From contig NC_088295.1 in NCBI RefSeq assembly GCF_032854445.1, positions 27,887,385 to 27,951,384 on the forward strand: a stretch of DNA of 64,000 nucleotides. Reading direction: 5' to 3'. Below the pieces are notes generated by a model. It was not told the DNA's origin. It worked only from the letters and a program-made list of their open reading frames with translations, and did not search any database. Within the stretch, counting starts at the first letter, position 1. Each line of letters begins with the position of its first letter. The translations under genes and the position numbers were made by a program. The stretch is from Liolophura sinensis. Taxonomy: Eukaryota; Mollusca; Polyplacophora; Chitonida; Chitonidae. Shown piece by piece: positions 1-13,100 of the stretch.

Positions 1-531
1 CTAATATGGTACTGCTGTTTGGCGTGTAATCCAAATAATTTTTTTTTTTAAAAGTATCATATATAAAAATGGCCAAGCAGGGAATAACGTGATTAATCTC
101 CAATAAATAAGGAAGACCAATACCTTTTTCACAATTTAATTTTTAAGTATTTACATCCAAGTTATAATTTCCTTACTAAATCATTATAAATATATCATTA
201 TCAATGCACACACATGCATAAACGTTATTGTATTCTGGTGGTGGACTAAACCTCCCCGTGGCTGCCCCTTTGTTTTGTTTTCATGTGATTGTCTATTAAA
301 TTTGTGTGTAACAAATTACAATCACATCACTCCTTCTTGGCACTACAGTGTGCGTTAGAAGTTGCTAATGTTTAAGCATTTACGTGAGCAGCTACCATAA
401 AGCACTGTAGTAAACTGATGGGCGGCCTAGTTTCACCGCTTACGTGTGAACATTTGTTAATGATCACACTGTCGTCGTTACTCTGGTTTTAATCTTTATA
501 TGATGTAGTCTTTTATGTACTACTAAGCAAC

Positions 532-576
<45 letters not shown>

Positions 577-2100
577 TGAAACATTAGTCTATGCCATATA
601 TAGTTACTGAACATAGCCATTTGTGATCGTGACACATTACCATCTATAGCTTGATGACATCTGACCTGAATGTGTATAAATCAACAGGAATAAATGCAGT
701 TCGTTTGTAGATATATGTAGCAATGTGAAAGCCTACCTTATATAATCAGTCGTTTCGCACATCCTAACCAAGTAGGTTTTAAAATTCCGTTTTTCAGATT
801 GTCCACGTTGTATGTATATATGAAGGCTTAAATCAACACGCTTTGTGAGGTGAGTATAGACGAGTATTGATTGTACGCCTGGTGAGATAATGCGTGTAAG
901 GAGAGAGTAAGCATGGACGGATAAAGGGAGGTAAGCAGTGCACGTCAGCTGGCTGCAGCTGTCACCAACTGGGTCACAGCCGCCACACAACTATCCAAAT
1001 TTTCACTGGTTCAAAAAATCGGTCGATTATCATTATACACACGCCTTAATTTCTGCTTTTCATGTATGGACGGTAAGAAAAGGTTTCTCCATTTTCTGAA
1101 TTGCTGTAACTTAATTAACATGGACATGCAGAACAGGGAACATCCCCGAGTGAACAAGGGTATACGGTACACATTGAATATGCGATCGGGATCCACGCAA
1201 CCAGTGGCAAATTCGAGAGATACTGTATAACAAGAGGTATGGAGCAAGTAAATCATTAAGCCAGTTCGGGCTTATTGGTTTTGATGTGAAAGTTTTCACA
1301 ATTCTTTATATTTTACTGTTGAGTTGTGTTGAAAAACGTTAAAACCATGGAGAGTGCACTTAAAACTTCCAAAAAATATAACAGAAGGAAAAAAGTGATA
1401 GAAGGGATTTTACAATAAGAAATGTGGTATATGTGTCTTCACGATGTGGTTTTCACTGTATTATCATGTCTATCGACATACATGAACATAGCTTCGAGAA
1501 TAGGCCTAAAGGATACCCGCATATACGGCTGTATGTGGGAGGATCGAAATCTATATACGTAAATATAGGAAAGTCTAATGTAATCAGCTACTCCGCAAAT
1601 CGCGTGGAAAAGTCAACATATGTTTCATGACAATACTTGCTATGCTCATGTATCAGTCTTATCTTCAGAAAAACGCCCTATATTCGTCACGAAAACTCGT
1701 TTATCGTATAGGTATAAAGCTGATCAAAATGTCGTCATCATGTCACAGTTTAGGGTGTGAAGACTTCACCTGTCTGAAATGAAAAGATAGTGTTATATCA
1801 AGGGACATTAATTCTGTCTATATATAGTATGCTCGTATTTATTAGCCGCACGTGTGTGGCTCCACTGATCTGAAGAAGTAGGCCTACTAATCTGCCAAGC
1901 AGTACAACCCTGCTCAGTACGTTGGTACATTGTTAAATCATATGTCAGTTTCATTCGTTGAGCTAGCATTCATAAGTTACGGTTATCACTGAACACAAGA
2001 TAAAACATCATCTAAGAGTCCGTGGACATCAAACTTTAAAAAGGGATTGACATGCCCAGATATATACAAGACATCACTGTAACATAAATAGATCCACGTG
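1..2100. other. No gene recognised
   Basis: I see no coding exon here. Open frames are short, have no recognisable domain and no splice context. The stretch is AT-rich with a (TA)n microsatellite near 533-573. The segment around 413-510 resembles one near 56818-56925: both contain a core close to CACACTGTCGTCG followed by CTCTGGTTTTA, so it is probably part of a dispersed repeat. Confidence 0.6.
533..573. repeat. (TA)n microsatellite
   Basis: About 40 bp of uninterrupted TA dinucleotides. Confidence 0.95.
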
Positions 2101-2107
2101 CTAAGGC

Positions 2108-2212
2108 TTGGAGGCCAGTCGTTTAAGGCGTACATGCACATGTAGGTCGTGACGCGACTGACAAACCCTTCGCCTGAGTTCGAGTCCAGCTCTCACTGGT
2201 TTGACTGCGGCA
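2108..2212 (+). repeat. Possible tRNA-derived SINE fragment
   Basis: A B-box-like stretch (GAGTTCGAGTCC, about 2176-2187) follows a GGAGGCCAGTCGTTTAAGGCG head. No full cloverleaf can be drawn, so I call it a decayed tRNA-like repeat and not a tRNA gene. Confidence 0.3.
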
Positions 2213-2499
2213 TTAAGGCAGGAAGTTTGTCATGAACGTTGGCAAGGAGTATGTGGTTAATATGATCAGGACAATTCAATTCCCTCAAACTATGACCGCG
2301 GTCATGTACACTTTCTTCAGTATATCCTTTAAAAGTCGAAATATACCTTAACTGAATATACAATGTGGCGTTGTATACCGATTCATTCATTCTTAAACGA
2401 AAATACTTGCACTTGAGCACCCTCATTCCTGATATTGGTCGCATAAGTCTCTGAAGGTCTGCTATATAATGTTACAACCGTTCTAGACTACCACCTTTA

Positions 2500-2545
2500 A
2501 CGCAATCTACTGGCGTATAACAGTCAGGCATTAGGTTATACCACA
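2500..2545 (+). repeat. Isolated degenerate copy of the 3.4-kb satellite monomer
   Basis: The string CAATCTACTGGCGTATAA and the following CAGGCATTAGG match the third sub-repeat of the array at 3.4-3.9 kb with a few substitutions. It lies about 900 bp upstream of the array. Confidence 0.6.
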
Positions 2546-3394
2546 AATTTCATTCCATTTCAATTCCGCACAAAACAGCATATAACGTCGGCTTACACGA
2601 AGTCCACACCAGTAAAATGTTGGTCTATTGGTTCCTGATCCCAAGTATTTACATATTATATAGTCAGGCACATATTTAATGAGCCATATGAAATAATTTA
2701 TGTATTTATCTATGCACATATTTAACGATGTACTGGATGAAGTTTCCATTATAAAGGACAGAACACCGTTATGGACTGAAGAATCCGACAAGAGCCATGG
2801 AGATATATATGGATTCCATGACAGGCCTATAAGCCCATGCCTGAACCACAGTGCCCTGTTTTTCAAAACTGGTTTAAGACTTTATACCAGATTTAACTTT
2901 AAACAAAGTCTTCAATTTTGTACTTAGCCAAAATAAAATTGTATAACATTATATTAAATATGAACTAAAACGGCTGCTGTCATGCTTTGACTTTTGAGAA
3001 CTCCATTGGCTGCTGAGCTTGGCTAAAATTTCAGCCAATACACTTTCGAACAACTGGGACCAGGAAGCTGGGTTGATTTGATCTGATTAGCTTCGGCTAA
3101 GCAGCCCTATAAATTGATCGCAATTATGTCTGTTTTTCGGCCGGTCAAATGCTTTACATCCTATGTAAAGATTTCATATTTTTGAGCATGTTATCTTTAT
3201 GATCATTTACTTTTAGCGAAGGGCCTGAGTGCAAGGCGACACGAAATTCTATGCAAGCGCCGTCGCAGCTGTATTGGGAATTTGGGCTTTTAGGCCGTAT
3301 CCAAGATTTTTTCACTCATAATTACATAGCGCCGGTTGGATTGATATGCATGTCCCCACCCGAGTTCGAGCTGTGCCAATGCCTTTCGGTCGAA

Positions 3395-3925
3395 GCTGTT
3401 GGCGTATAATATAGCTACACAGGACCTCAGCTATGTCAGAGACAGTATATTGGCGTATATATACTGTATGGTTACGGATAACACCAGCTTTGTCAGATAC
3501 AAACTATTGGCGTATGATTTTCACGCATGACACCAGTCAACAATCTACTGGCGTATTATGGTCAAGCATTAGGCTACCTCAGTCATGTCAGAGACAATCT
3601 ATTGGCGTGTGTATACTGTATGGTTACGGATAACACCAGCTTTGTCAGATACAAACTATTGGCGTATGATTTTCACGCATGACACCAGTCAACAATCTAC
3701 TGGCGTATTATGGTCACGCATTAGGCTACCTCAGTCATGTCAGAGACAGTATATTGGCGTATATATACTGTATGGTTACGGATAACACCAGCTTTGTCAG
3801 ATACAAACTATTGGCGTATGATTTTCACGCATGACACCAGTCAACAATCTACTGGCGTATTATGGTCACGCATTAGGCAACCTCAGTCATGTCAGAGACA
3901 ATCTATTGGCGTGTGTATATGGTCA
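3395..3925 (+). repeat. Tandem satellite, 152-bp unit made of three ~50-bp sub-repeats
   Basis: Near-identical 152-bp units begin at 3433, 3585 and 3737, followed by a partial unit. Each unit contains three related sub-repeats, each marked by TTGGCGTAT or CTGGCGTAT, so the array has higher-order structure. A divergent monomer precedes it at about 3395-3432. Open frames across the array are by-products: 152 is not a multiple of three, so the frame shifts from unit to unit. Confidence 0.9.
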
Positions 3926-4119
3926 CCCATAGTCTCTCAAGATATCTCTTGATATTCAATCAGCAAGGCTCTTGTAGTTGTTACCTTGTCCACGCACTTC
4001 AATCATGTAACTGTCTGTAAATTTGCACTGAACACTTTTTCTCAAGTTGCCTGTACATAGCATACTACAAAAATCGGTTTTGCCTGTTTACATATTTATA
4101 TATTTATTTACAATGTATG

Positions 4120-4435
4120 TATATATGACGACTAGGAGTCAATAGGTGTATGTCCATGCCTCCTTCTGGCAGGACGAGTCCATGCCGCGAGTGTTGCCGC
4201 CACTGAAGCATCATGCCGAAGACACCAGACAATGACATCCCAATCTATCGCATTATACCGACACAGGGCCAACCAGTCATGTTTCTCTGCTCTAACCCCC
4301 CAATGCTGAGCACCAAGCGAGGCAGCAACAAGTACCATTTTTAAAGTCTTTGGTATGACCCGACCCTGGTTTGATCCCGGGGTCTCCCGACTTCAAGGCG
4401 GACGCTGTAATCATTAGGCCTTTGAAGCGGTCATA
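4120..4435 (-). repeat. SINE-like repeat, family B
   Basis: Read on the minus strand, a tRNA-like head (B-box-like GGGATCAAACCAGG) is followed by a conserved body with GGTCGGGTCATACCAAAGAC and TTGTTGCTGCCTCGCTTGG. Related copies lie at 5.15 kb, 21.5 kb and 62.0 kb. The family name is not known to me. Confidence 0.7.
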
Positions 4436-5149
4436 TTTATATGAGTTTGTGTTCATAATATGATTAGTGCCACGACTGATGAGATAGTGTTTGTACTGTT
4501 CGCTACCATCATACAGTTTCCTGTCATATAGAGGAATGTGCGTATCACTTTACTTTGCTGAAGCAATGATTAGGAGAGAGAACAGCGATACTGAGCATTA
4601 ATGTCCAACCGTTTCAAACCACTAAATGATAAGTATGCTATGATTAATATTACCTATTTGAATATTGTATGAAAAGTTTAACGTTGTTCCTTATCCTTCA
4701 TACATATCACACAGTGTAATGTACATATAACCTTTGACCTGTGCCATCATGGAATGGCTAGGGGGATCCACTGCCCCTGTTGATCTCCTATAAGCCATCG
4801 TTGCAATGACGCTTCCGTCCAACAAATAACATTCCTTTATCCCGACTGTCAAAACAATATATTGAAATAATATGCATATCAAAAAACAATATGACAGCAC
4901 ACAAAACAAAATTCACAACAATGTATTCAATCCAATTTCAGGGTCCTATATACAATATGGTATAATACATGTATATACAATTACATGTATACATAAATAA
5001 TGCAAATTGCAGTTGTGACAAGTTGCGCATTGCTTATTGTGTTCTTTTCATATAGGCAAACACACAAGTCGAAAGACATCAAATACAACATTTCACTATA
5101 GCTACAACACATATACCAAAAGTTTGACATCTCCAACTGTTCATTGCAG

Positions 5150-5268
5150 AGCGCCAAGCGAGGCAGCAACAAGTATCATATTTGAAGTCTTTGGTATGAT
5201 CCGACCTGATTTTGATCCCGCGTCTCCCGACTTCAAGCTGGACGCTTTAACTAGGCCACCGATTGAGT
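5150..5268 (-). repeat. SINE-like repeat, family B, fragment
   Basis: This carries AGCGCCAAGCGAGGCAGCAA, then GTCTTTGGTATGATCCGACC and a tRNA-like end, aligning to the 4.1-kb copy. The distal body is missing. Confidence 0.7.
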
Positions 5269-5269
5269 A

Positions 5270-6357
5270 AATGGGCGAAAAAGGCAACCTCTAATGTACT
5301 GCGTCCCATTTACAGGTACATAAATATCACGAATTGTATTAAACTCATACAAATTTATTAAAAAAAAAAAAAAAAATTGCCATCGCTCCATAAGGCAATG
5401 AATGGTGCGTCTAGATAGTCGTGGTTGCAGTTAGACATTTAAGCCATATGACGCATTTCGGGGATATTAGGCGGAAATCAATAAAATATGACGCGCGTTC
5501 TGACATGGATCATAGTTGTAAATCTTCACATACCTGTGGTTATTAACAGTTTACCGCCATGCTTGAAAATTTACTGTCTAAAGATTTAACCTATGAAATA
5601 CCTAATTCTGCTACGCTTAGTCAATATATACGAGAGTGACGCCAGCTGTGCCAGAAGTTAACAAGAGCCATATGGCTGACTTCGTGGAGTTTTGGTTACC
5701 TACCTCAACTCAGCTAAGAGAGCTGATAATAATGTACCGGTAATGTTTATATGCCTCATTCACATGGTCACAGATTGTACAGGCGGTCAGAACATACAGT
5801 GACGGTGTTAACTACAGAATGAAGATGAAAAGGTGAATGCATTGTTCTCTTACTGTAACTGTGTCAACGTAGGCCTACATCATCCTGCTACTTTGTAAGC
5901 TGGGGATCCAGATCGCTGCCATCACCGTATACAGATGTACAAGTCTACGAGGCTGTAGTTCAGTTGTATATGGACGGTGTAAAGCTGTGCACAAGGAGCT
6001 GTGAGCTTTGTAAACTCTGTCCAAGTGTAAACACAAATATTTTCCTGGATAAAATCTGTAATCTATAGAGGTTATACCCTTCCTCCAGTGAGCCAGACTG
6101 ATAACGTGTGTATAGGCTTAGCCAGGGATTACAGCAGTTGCAGGAGTATAACACAATTTGTTTCCATAAACATACGGCCTTAGTCATCTCCACAAAGCTT
6201 AGAGATGCGGGTACTGAACACAAGTACACATGTGCATATATGTCTCATATCTTACAGATGGCAAATGTACGCGTGGAATAGAGCACTTAGCCTGAACTAC
6301 AAAAAGCCAAGGTCATGGTACACTCCCCTGTATGGCTGCAGCAGTACCTCAACTACA

Positions 6358-6415
<58 letters not shown>

Positions 6416-6690
6416 CACGTAATATTACACTTATAGTAACGGCAATTCTGTAGTTGAGTTATGATACAGTACAATCACTAAAAAGCAGGAGTATGTGTTT
6501 TGCGTTCTTGTAGGTAAATCTGTAATGTTGGACTAAAAGAATATGTAGGCGTTCCAAACACAACCTTAAATTAACAAACCCAGTTAGCCGCTATCGTATG
6601 CACTGTAAGTGAAAAATTCTCTAGTAAGCCTATATGCTGTTAACTAACAATCTAACCATGCCGTTGTAGAAGTATATACTTTCACATTAT
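5270..6690. other. No gene recognised
   Basis: AT-rich sequence without supportable exons. It holds a poly(A) run near 5360 and a (TA)n tract near 6355-6415. Confidence 0.55.
6355..6415. repeat. (TA)n microsatellite
   Basis: Two adjacent blocks of TA dinucleotide, interrupted once. Confidence 0.9.
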
Positions 6691-6757
6691 ATAATTGGCC
6701 GTGTATACATCTTCACCAGTATATTAATGGCCGTATATACGTCCTCACAATTATACA
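6691..6757 (-). repeat. Two inverted copies of the 32-bp array monomer
   Basis: ATAATTGGCCGTGTATACAT and the following CCAGTATATTAATGGCCG are reverse complements of the monomer of the array at 6948-7235. The two orientations flank the transposon-like stretch between them. Confidence 0.75.
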
Positions 6758-6947
6758 GGGTGTGTCCCAGAAGTCGCGACCATCCTGATTTTCTTTTTTT
6801 TCTCTGTTTCAGATTTAATACTGATTTTAATTTTTCCCTCTTTCAGAGTTAATTATGGCTAATAAACTAACAGTACAAGAGTTGAACTGGTTTTTACATT
6901 TGGAAGAGATGGGGCAACACACCGCTCTGGTTGGTGCGCGATTATTT
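6757..6947 (+). mobile_element. Truncated DNA transposon end with a short transposase-like start
   Basis: It begins CAGGGTGTGTCCCAGAAGTC, a style seen at ends of some cut-and-paste transposons. After two pyrimidine-rich stretches comes a frame starting at 6855 whose first ~31 residues (MANKLTVQELNWFLHLEEMG then QHTALVGARLF) look like the N-terminal helix-turn-helix of a transposase. The frame then runs into the 32-bp array, so the element is cut off. The assignment to the Tc1/mariner type is only a guess. Confidence 0.4.
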
Positions 6948-7235
6948 ACGGCCAATTATATATACTGGTGGAGACGTATAGACGGCCAATTATATACTGG
7001 TGAAGACGTATATACGGCCAATTATATACTGGTGGGGAAGTATATACGGCCAATGATATACTGGTGAAGACGTATATACGGCCAATTATATAATGGTGAA
7101 GACGTATATACGGCCAACTGCATACAGGGGAAGACGTATATACGGCCAGCTGTATACTGGAGAAGGCGTATATACGGCCAATTATATACTGGTGGAGAAA
7201 CATATACGGCCAATTATATACTGGTGGAGAAGTAT
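6948..7235 (+). repeat. Tandem array, ~32-bp period
   Basis: About nine copies of a monomer close to ACGGCCAATTATATACTGG plus a short GTGGAGAAGTATAT-like half. Copies differ by a few bases. The long open frames on both strands here are repeat artefacts. Confidence 0.9.
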
Positions 7236-8422
7236 ATGCTTGGCTTGCAGAAACATTCAAACTGTGTATATACCGTTATCCTCTGCTTGATATAATGGTA
7301 CTCAAAATGAGGGATTTGAGAGCTTCAAAACGAGAAATACTGTACAGTTTGAGCTGGATAGAAAAACTATTAACATGCAAGCAATTAACGCTTTTCATAG
7401 AATGAATAAATTAAATCAGCAATATTTCAGCCACATCGTGGCGATAACATTTAAACCTAGAACCGATGTAGTAATGAGTACACAGTCTCAAATAAAATAG
7501 ACGAACATGTTTAAAACCAGATAAAAAAAAATAAAAATAAAAAAAAATACACCTTGGTTAAAACTAGGAAACCAGGAACAAAATAGACCTGATCATAATA
7601 CAGGCCTATATAGAGATTGCTAGACTAGACAAACACGTCTTGTCGGGTCACTATACATCTAAAGGCAGGTCACCGAGGACAATTAGTTCTGTATCTATAT
7701 ACGTCCTATCACCTGTGTAATCTAGAATGCGGATCACAAACGTGAGCTGTGATCACATTTTAATCGAACTAAGTCTGCGACATCAAACATGTTCGAAACA
7801 GCTCCCGAATTCATTCCGAAAAAAGTGGGGAAAAGCAAAAGGCTGATCTCAATTCTGAACAAAGCCGGATTACAATCCAACAGGGCTCCGTATTATTGTG
7901 GCAGCGCCTTTCATCTGTCCAATCTTTGGTTAAAAGCAAAATAATCCTGGATGTAGCGGATTTATACATTTCCAAAACGTCCCAGATTTTCGTTTCCAGT
8001 TTCCGCGAGCCGGATCAAACACCACAATGTTATTTTCATTTTCTTCCGAAAAGTATGAATTTTTTATATTATAGGTACAGTGTCTGATTGCCGCAAATTA
8101 AGAGCCTATCCTACTTCAATACGGCATTGATTAACTCTGTTTAGGGATAAGCACTGAAACTTGATTCTGCGAATCGGCTGATTGGCTCTCGTCTGCCCTA
8201 TATAAGCTGGGAACTGGCCGACAGATGTCAAAAGCCTTTTTGCCAAACACCCAATAATCAAGTGTCCAAAACATGGGACAAATTTAAATCGATCTGGATC
8301 CTTTTTTTTTTTTTTTTCATGCGGGATATACCTTCCGGTCCAAGATCATTACACAAACTTCAGCTCAATCAGATTTTACAAATTAGACTTTCCTAAACTC
8401 CATATGTAAAATTCAGTGGCAC
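7236..8422. other. No gene recognised
   Basis: No exon, RNA gene or clear repeat is visible apart from homopolymer runs near 7525-7550 and 8300-8318. Confidence 0.55.
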
Positions 8423-8830
8423 GTTTCACAAAGCCCACGTAGTTCAACGTGCAGGTAACTATTTATTTATTTGATTGGTGTTTAACGCCGTACTCAAGAA
8501 GAATATTTCACTTATACGACGGCGGCCAGCATTGTGGTGGGAGGAAACCGGGCAAAGCCCGGGGGAAACCCACGACCATCCGCAGGTTGCTGCAAGACCT
8601 TCCCACTTACGGCCGGAGAGGAAGCCAGCATTAGCTGGAACTCACAGCGACCGCATTGGTGAGAGGCTTCTGGGTCAATACCCTGCGCTAGCGCGCTAAC
8701 CGTCTGAGCCACGGAGGCCCCCTGCAGGTAACTATCATGGCGACGTAATACCTACAGCACTCCAAGTTACGCACATGTAACGCTGCGTACGCTTTGTAAA
8801 GCAGATCGTTTCCTTTCAATCAGTATAATT
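8423..8830. mobile_element. Fold-back (MITE-like) element split by a SINE
   Basis: The left part (about 8423-8462, with TTTCACAAAGCCCACGTAG) and right part (about 8723-8815, ending GTACGCTTTGTAAAGC) belong to the dispersed family with TTTCACAAAG/CTTTGTAAAG-type ends and a GGTAACTATCATGG core, also seen at 18.5, 21.3 and 27.7 kb. A SINE interrupts it. Confidence 0.55.
8463..8722 (-). mobile_element. tRNA-derived SINE, family A, full length, with target-site duplication
   Basis: Minus-strand copy of the common SINE: tRNA-like head (GGCCTCCGTGGCTCAG, ending at 8722 on this orientation), body, and an AT-rich tail of ATTTATTT repeats at 8463. It is flanked by a 13-bp duplication, TGCAGGTAACTAT, at 8450-8462 and 8723-8735, showing target-primed insertion into the fold-back element. 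Confidence 0.9.
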
Positions 8831-10170
8831 ATGTATAAGAACATTAAGGTGAAATTTCAGAATCTTACCAGAATTTGGTGCGAAGAACTTTCTTGCCACG
8901 AAAAGTCTCGCATTTTTGTAATGTTTGGTCCATTATTGGGCGCTTTTTCATTTGGGTCAATAGTTTTTCCGGCAAAAAAGGTCAAGATCGTCGAAAGGCG
9001 TCGGATGGTTCACCAAAACCATGGTTTACCCAGGTTGAAAATATGGTATTATATCTCAGATTTCACCCCATTCTTAACCTTTTGGATTGGATCTTCAAAA
9101 ACAATAGTAGAGTCAATGTCACTGCTCGTTACCAAAACAAACCTTTTGCGTCAAGCCATGAATCAGTCCACCAATTTTTACATTTTTTTAATCAAACAAA
9201 ACCGAATGGATTTCTGAATCCCTATTGGCTCTTGGTGGGTCAAAGTTTAAATATTGCAAAAATTTTGTATTTAATCACGATTAATATCGTGTCAAAATAT
9301 AGTGCAGTAGCCCTTTCGTGCTGTTTAATTTGAAGTGGGGTAGATATATTCACTCAGTTGTCAATGCTGTACATCGTAATGACGAAACTTAAAAACTACG
9401 TACTGAAAAATAAAACGATAACATACCCCCAGCGGTAACCTTCAAACAACGGATTCGACGGTATAGATTATATGCACCTTTTTTCATATATCCATTATCA
9501 CTTTTGCCAACTATTCTTTAGGCAAGGAAATTCTATGGCTGTAACGAAGTTAAACTTCTGCAACAGCCGGATTGATTTTGGACACCAGAGAGGGGACAGC
9601 ATTTTACATCAACAACAGAAAAACTCTGGACACATGCTATGTTTGAAAATTTATTTTTCTTCAGTGTATGTGTTATAAGTTAATACAAAACTTAGACCAG
9701 ATTTAACACCATTTTGTGCTCGGAATAGAAATTTCATGCTAAAAAAAATGATTTGCACCCTATATACAGGTCTTTGGGGAGCTTTGGTACATGTGTAAAT
9801 AATCGGTTTAATTTTTGAAGTATGTTTGCATGATTGAATTTATAAATGTATGTGTATGGAAAAAAACGTGTAAACCATGAAATGTAGTGGATATACGAAA
9901 CACGAATGCATAATTGTAATAGCACTTGAAATGGAACTGGTATGACAGCATATTGCACCATGGTGTAAGAATAGGTTATTTAAGGGCTCCTTGAAAGTTC
10001 ATAGAGCAGCTGTAATAATATGGGGTGCTGATCCATGAATACAGGAAACAAAACCACAATCCATTGGAATGGTTGAGCCAGGATTGAGGAGTCAGGCTGC
10101 CTTTGTTGTCAGGATAGCACTAGGGTAACGGGACTGGGCCAACCTTGAGCATTCACAGGTAAGTCATTCC
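8831..10170. other. No gene recognised; right part may be importin alpha 3' UTR
   Basis: Two overlapping open frames (8831-9217 and 8875-9333, plus strand) resemble no family I know and lack splice or codon support. The 3' end of importin alpha (stop at 10171) points into this stretch, so the part next to it is probably untranslated. Confidence 0.5.
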
Positions 10171-13100
10171 TCAGAAGGAGAAGCCCTGGGCTGGGATAGG
10201 ATTAGCTGCAGCTTTGAACTCGTACTGTCCTGTAGCCGTAGTTTTGGGAGCCAGAGCTGTATCTTCCGTTTCCTGAATAGCAAAACATTTTTATCAGAAA
10301 TATAACACATTCACGACAAGATTAGTGAAATACCAACAGTGCATATCCATATAACAACTACATGCTAGAAATGTAACCTGACAAATCAATTGCAAGTTCC
10401 AAGCATTCATTTACTCGACATCATAATCAAGAATTATTTACTTATACGACAGCAGTCAGGTTTATGAATTGAGAAAACCGAAGAGAATGCTCTGCAGAGG
10501 AAAACCACACATGTGGGTCAAGCTGGTTCGATAGAATTGAGATTAAGTATTAAGATATCACAGGCTGATTGTACAAAAAGGTGTTACAATTTTATTTCTT
10601 TGATTGGCGCTTTACACTGTACTCAAAGAGTATTTTGTTTATGGTGGGAGGAAACCTATGACCTTCCGCAGGCTGCTGACAGGCCTTCCTATGTATGACT
10701 GGAGAGGGAACCAGCATGAGCTGGACTTGAACTCACAGCCACCCCATTGTTGAGAGGTTTCTGGGTAATAGCTCCACGCTGGCGCGCTAACCCCCTCAGC
10801 CACCAAAATCTGTTACAAGACAGAATATTTCCTCAAGATCATTTCCATCAGTTTAACAGCAGAAGCACATTCTTTTCATGCTAGAAGCCACGTTTTGACT
10901 GAATGTGCATGTTCTGTTAACTTACCTCTTCAGAGAAATACTTGTCAATGATTTCCAGCGCTGATGCATAGACATCAGGGTTTTCATGTCTCTGGAGCAT
11001 ATCCAGTTTTCCAAGTCCTCCAGCTTCCTCTATTAATTCGCACACATCTTCGTGTTTGCCTACACGCTCGGCGGTCTGAAAATGAAATATTTCGCAATAT
11101 GTATTCGATTGTATTTGAAGCCTTAATTACAAAATAACTGATGAATGGTGGGTAGATATGTACTCGGTAACTGGATTTCAACCTGCAACCATATCGATGG
11201 CCAGGGCTCAATCGAACCTCTGAAACAATGAGCTTGTGTATATTTAAGCCCTAAAGCCATTTTAAGGTTGCACCATGTATCTTATTTACTTTGAATGGTA
11301 TGACATTATAAACCCATTAATACTCAAATCCATAAACTACAAAATTACCATGAGAATATTGTGAATAGCATCCAGGATAACCAAGATGACTTTAGCCTCC
11401 TTCACACACAGGAGATCACACAGGGGAGGTAATACTTGGATCGAGACCAGGTAACTGATCTGCTCAATGCTACCACCAGAAGTCAAGTTTGTCACAGCCC
11501 AAACAGCTTCCTTCTGACTCTTGTAATCTCCCTGAAGGAAGAAACAAAGAAAAATGTTCAGAAGGAGATCTATAAAGCTTTAATAAATTATTTACCACAC
11601 ATAGTATATGAACCCAATGGTTAATAATAGCAGGTTTTACTCAAATTATGTATTCACAGAAACTATCAATATCCAGTCTGTCCCTCCCACCAATGTTATA
11701 CCTTTCTGATGACATCAACAACCAAGGGAAGGATTCCAGAATTGATGACCATCTGAATTTGATCCTGGTTACCAGCTGTTATGTTTGAGATTGTCCAACA
11801 GGCCTCTTTCTGGATGTTGATCTTTGGGTGTCGCAACAAATTGTGGAATGCTGGAAGGACATCAGCATCTAAGACAGTCTGCCGCCAGAAGGAAAAAAAA
11901 AAAACATTACACGAATAGGCCAATGCTTTCTTTGCAACAAATTTACAAGTACAGGAAGAAAATGATTTTATACCATCAGAGACTTTAAGGATGAAATTGC
12001 AACGGATTTTAAGATGTTTATACAAAATTTTTGGCTTTGATTCATGCAAAACTCCGCAATTTGGATTATGCCCATAGAGTGGTCTTACCTGTGTTTGCAA
12101 ATCGTTTCCAGTAACAATGTTCCCAACAGCTCTCAAGGCTGGTGTCAAAATAGAAGTTTCCTTTCCTTTAAGCAGTTCAACAAGGCGTGGAATGATTCCT
12201 GGAAAACAAAACATACTTTTTAGACTCATTCTCGGCCAACTTAAGTTTGACATGCCAGTGTTTTAAGGTATTAAAGGAGAAGAAAATTTAAATATCAAAT
12301 ACCACTGAAAAAAGTATACATTTTCTCGCAGGTGCATGCCATAAAAAAATTCTAATATGTACCCCAAGTTGACAAATTATAAAGTCAGCACCAAAATCTG
12401 CTGTGGGCAATTCCATTTTGCTTAAGAACTAGTCCTGAAGCCTTCTGTGTTGGGAGAATTGCCATCGGAAACCGCCGAAGTGCAGTTCACACATTTCCGG
12501 TAGAACTCTTCTTCCCAAAAGGTAGCAAACAGTACAGTTTGTTTTCCGCCTGACGATCGGGAAACCTGAATGTTGGACATAGGTTCTGAGTTTACACGAA
12601 CTAGCCGGCAGCTGACTCATTGGCAGAGAGGCAACACACCCCCAGCATAAATTACAGGGTGTTAAAGATGGATTTCATGGACTCGGCGATATATGCCAGC
12701 TTTGCCATTTTCAGGCTTTACGTGTATGGCGAGGAAAAATGGCAAAATTATACAGCAGGCACCACCAGATAGAAAAATGTACTCTTTTCAGCCCATAATG
12801 TCATGTTTTTAGGTTTTCTTCTCTTTTCACACTTCTGAATTCAACACAAGGGAGAGAAGTCAGTATGGATACTTGCTCAATGTAATGATCTTTCGAAGGG
12901 TAACGAACTTTAGCAGACATCTTAAATTCATGTAACTTATTAATGCCACGTAGCATTAGGTCTAAAATCTGACAAGCTACACTCAAGTCAATTGATTGCT
13001 CCTAATGAAAAACATACCAATATCTACAACTTCTTGAATTTTCTCGTTGGTTCCATCTGTGACGTAGGAGAGAGCCCAGCAGGTGTCTGTCAGGACTTCT

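Noticed and set aside
3433-3952. Three similar 66-71-codon open frames in a row
   Set aside because: They are satellite by-products; unit length 152 is not divisible by three and no domain or splice context exists.
6948-7235. Regular short repeats that look like a CRISPR array
   Set aside because: Repeats are directly adjacent with no unique spacers, and the genome is eukaryotic.
8831-9333. Overlapping 128- and 152-codon frames as a gene
   Set aside because: Two frames overlap on the same strand, there is no family resemblance, no start context and no partner exons.
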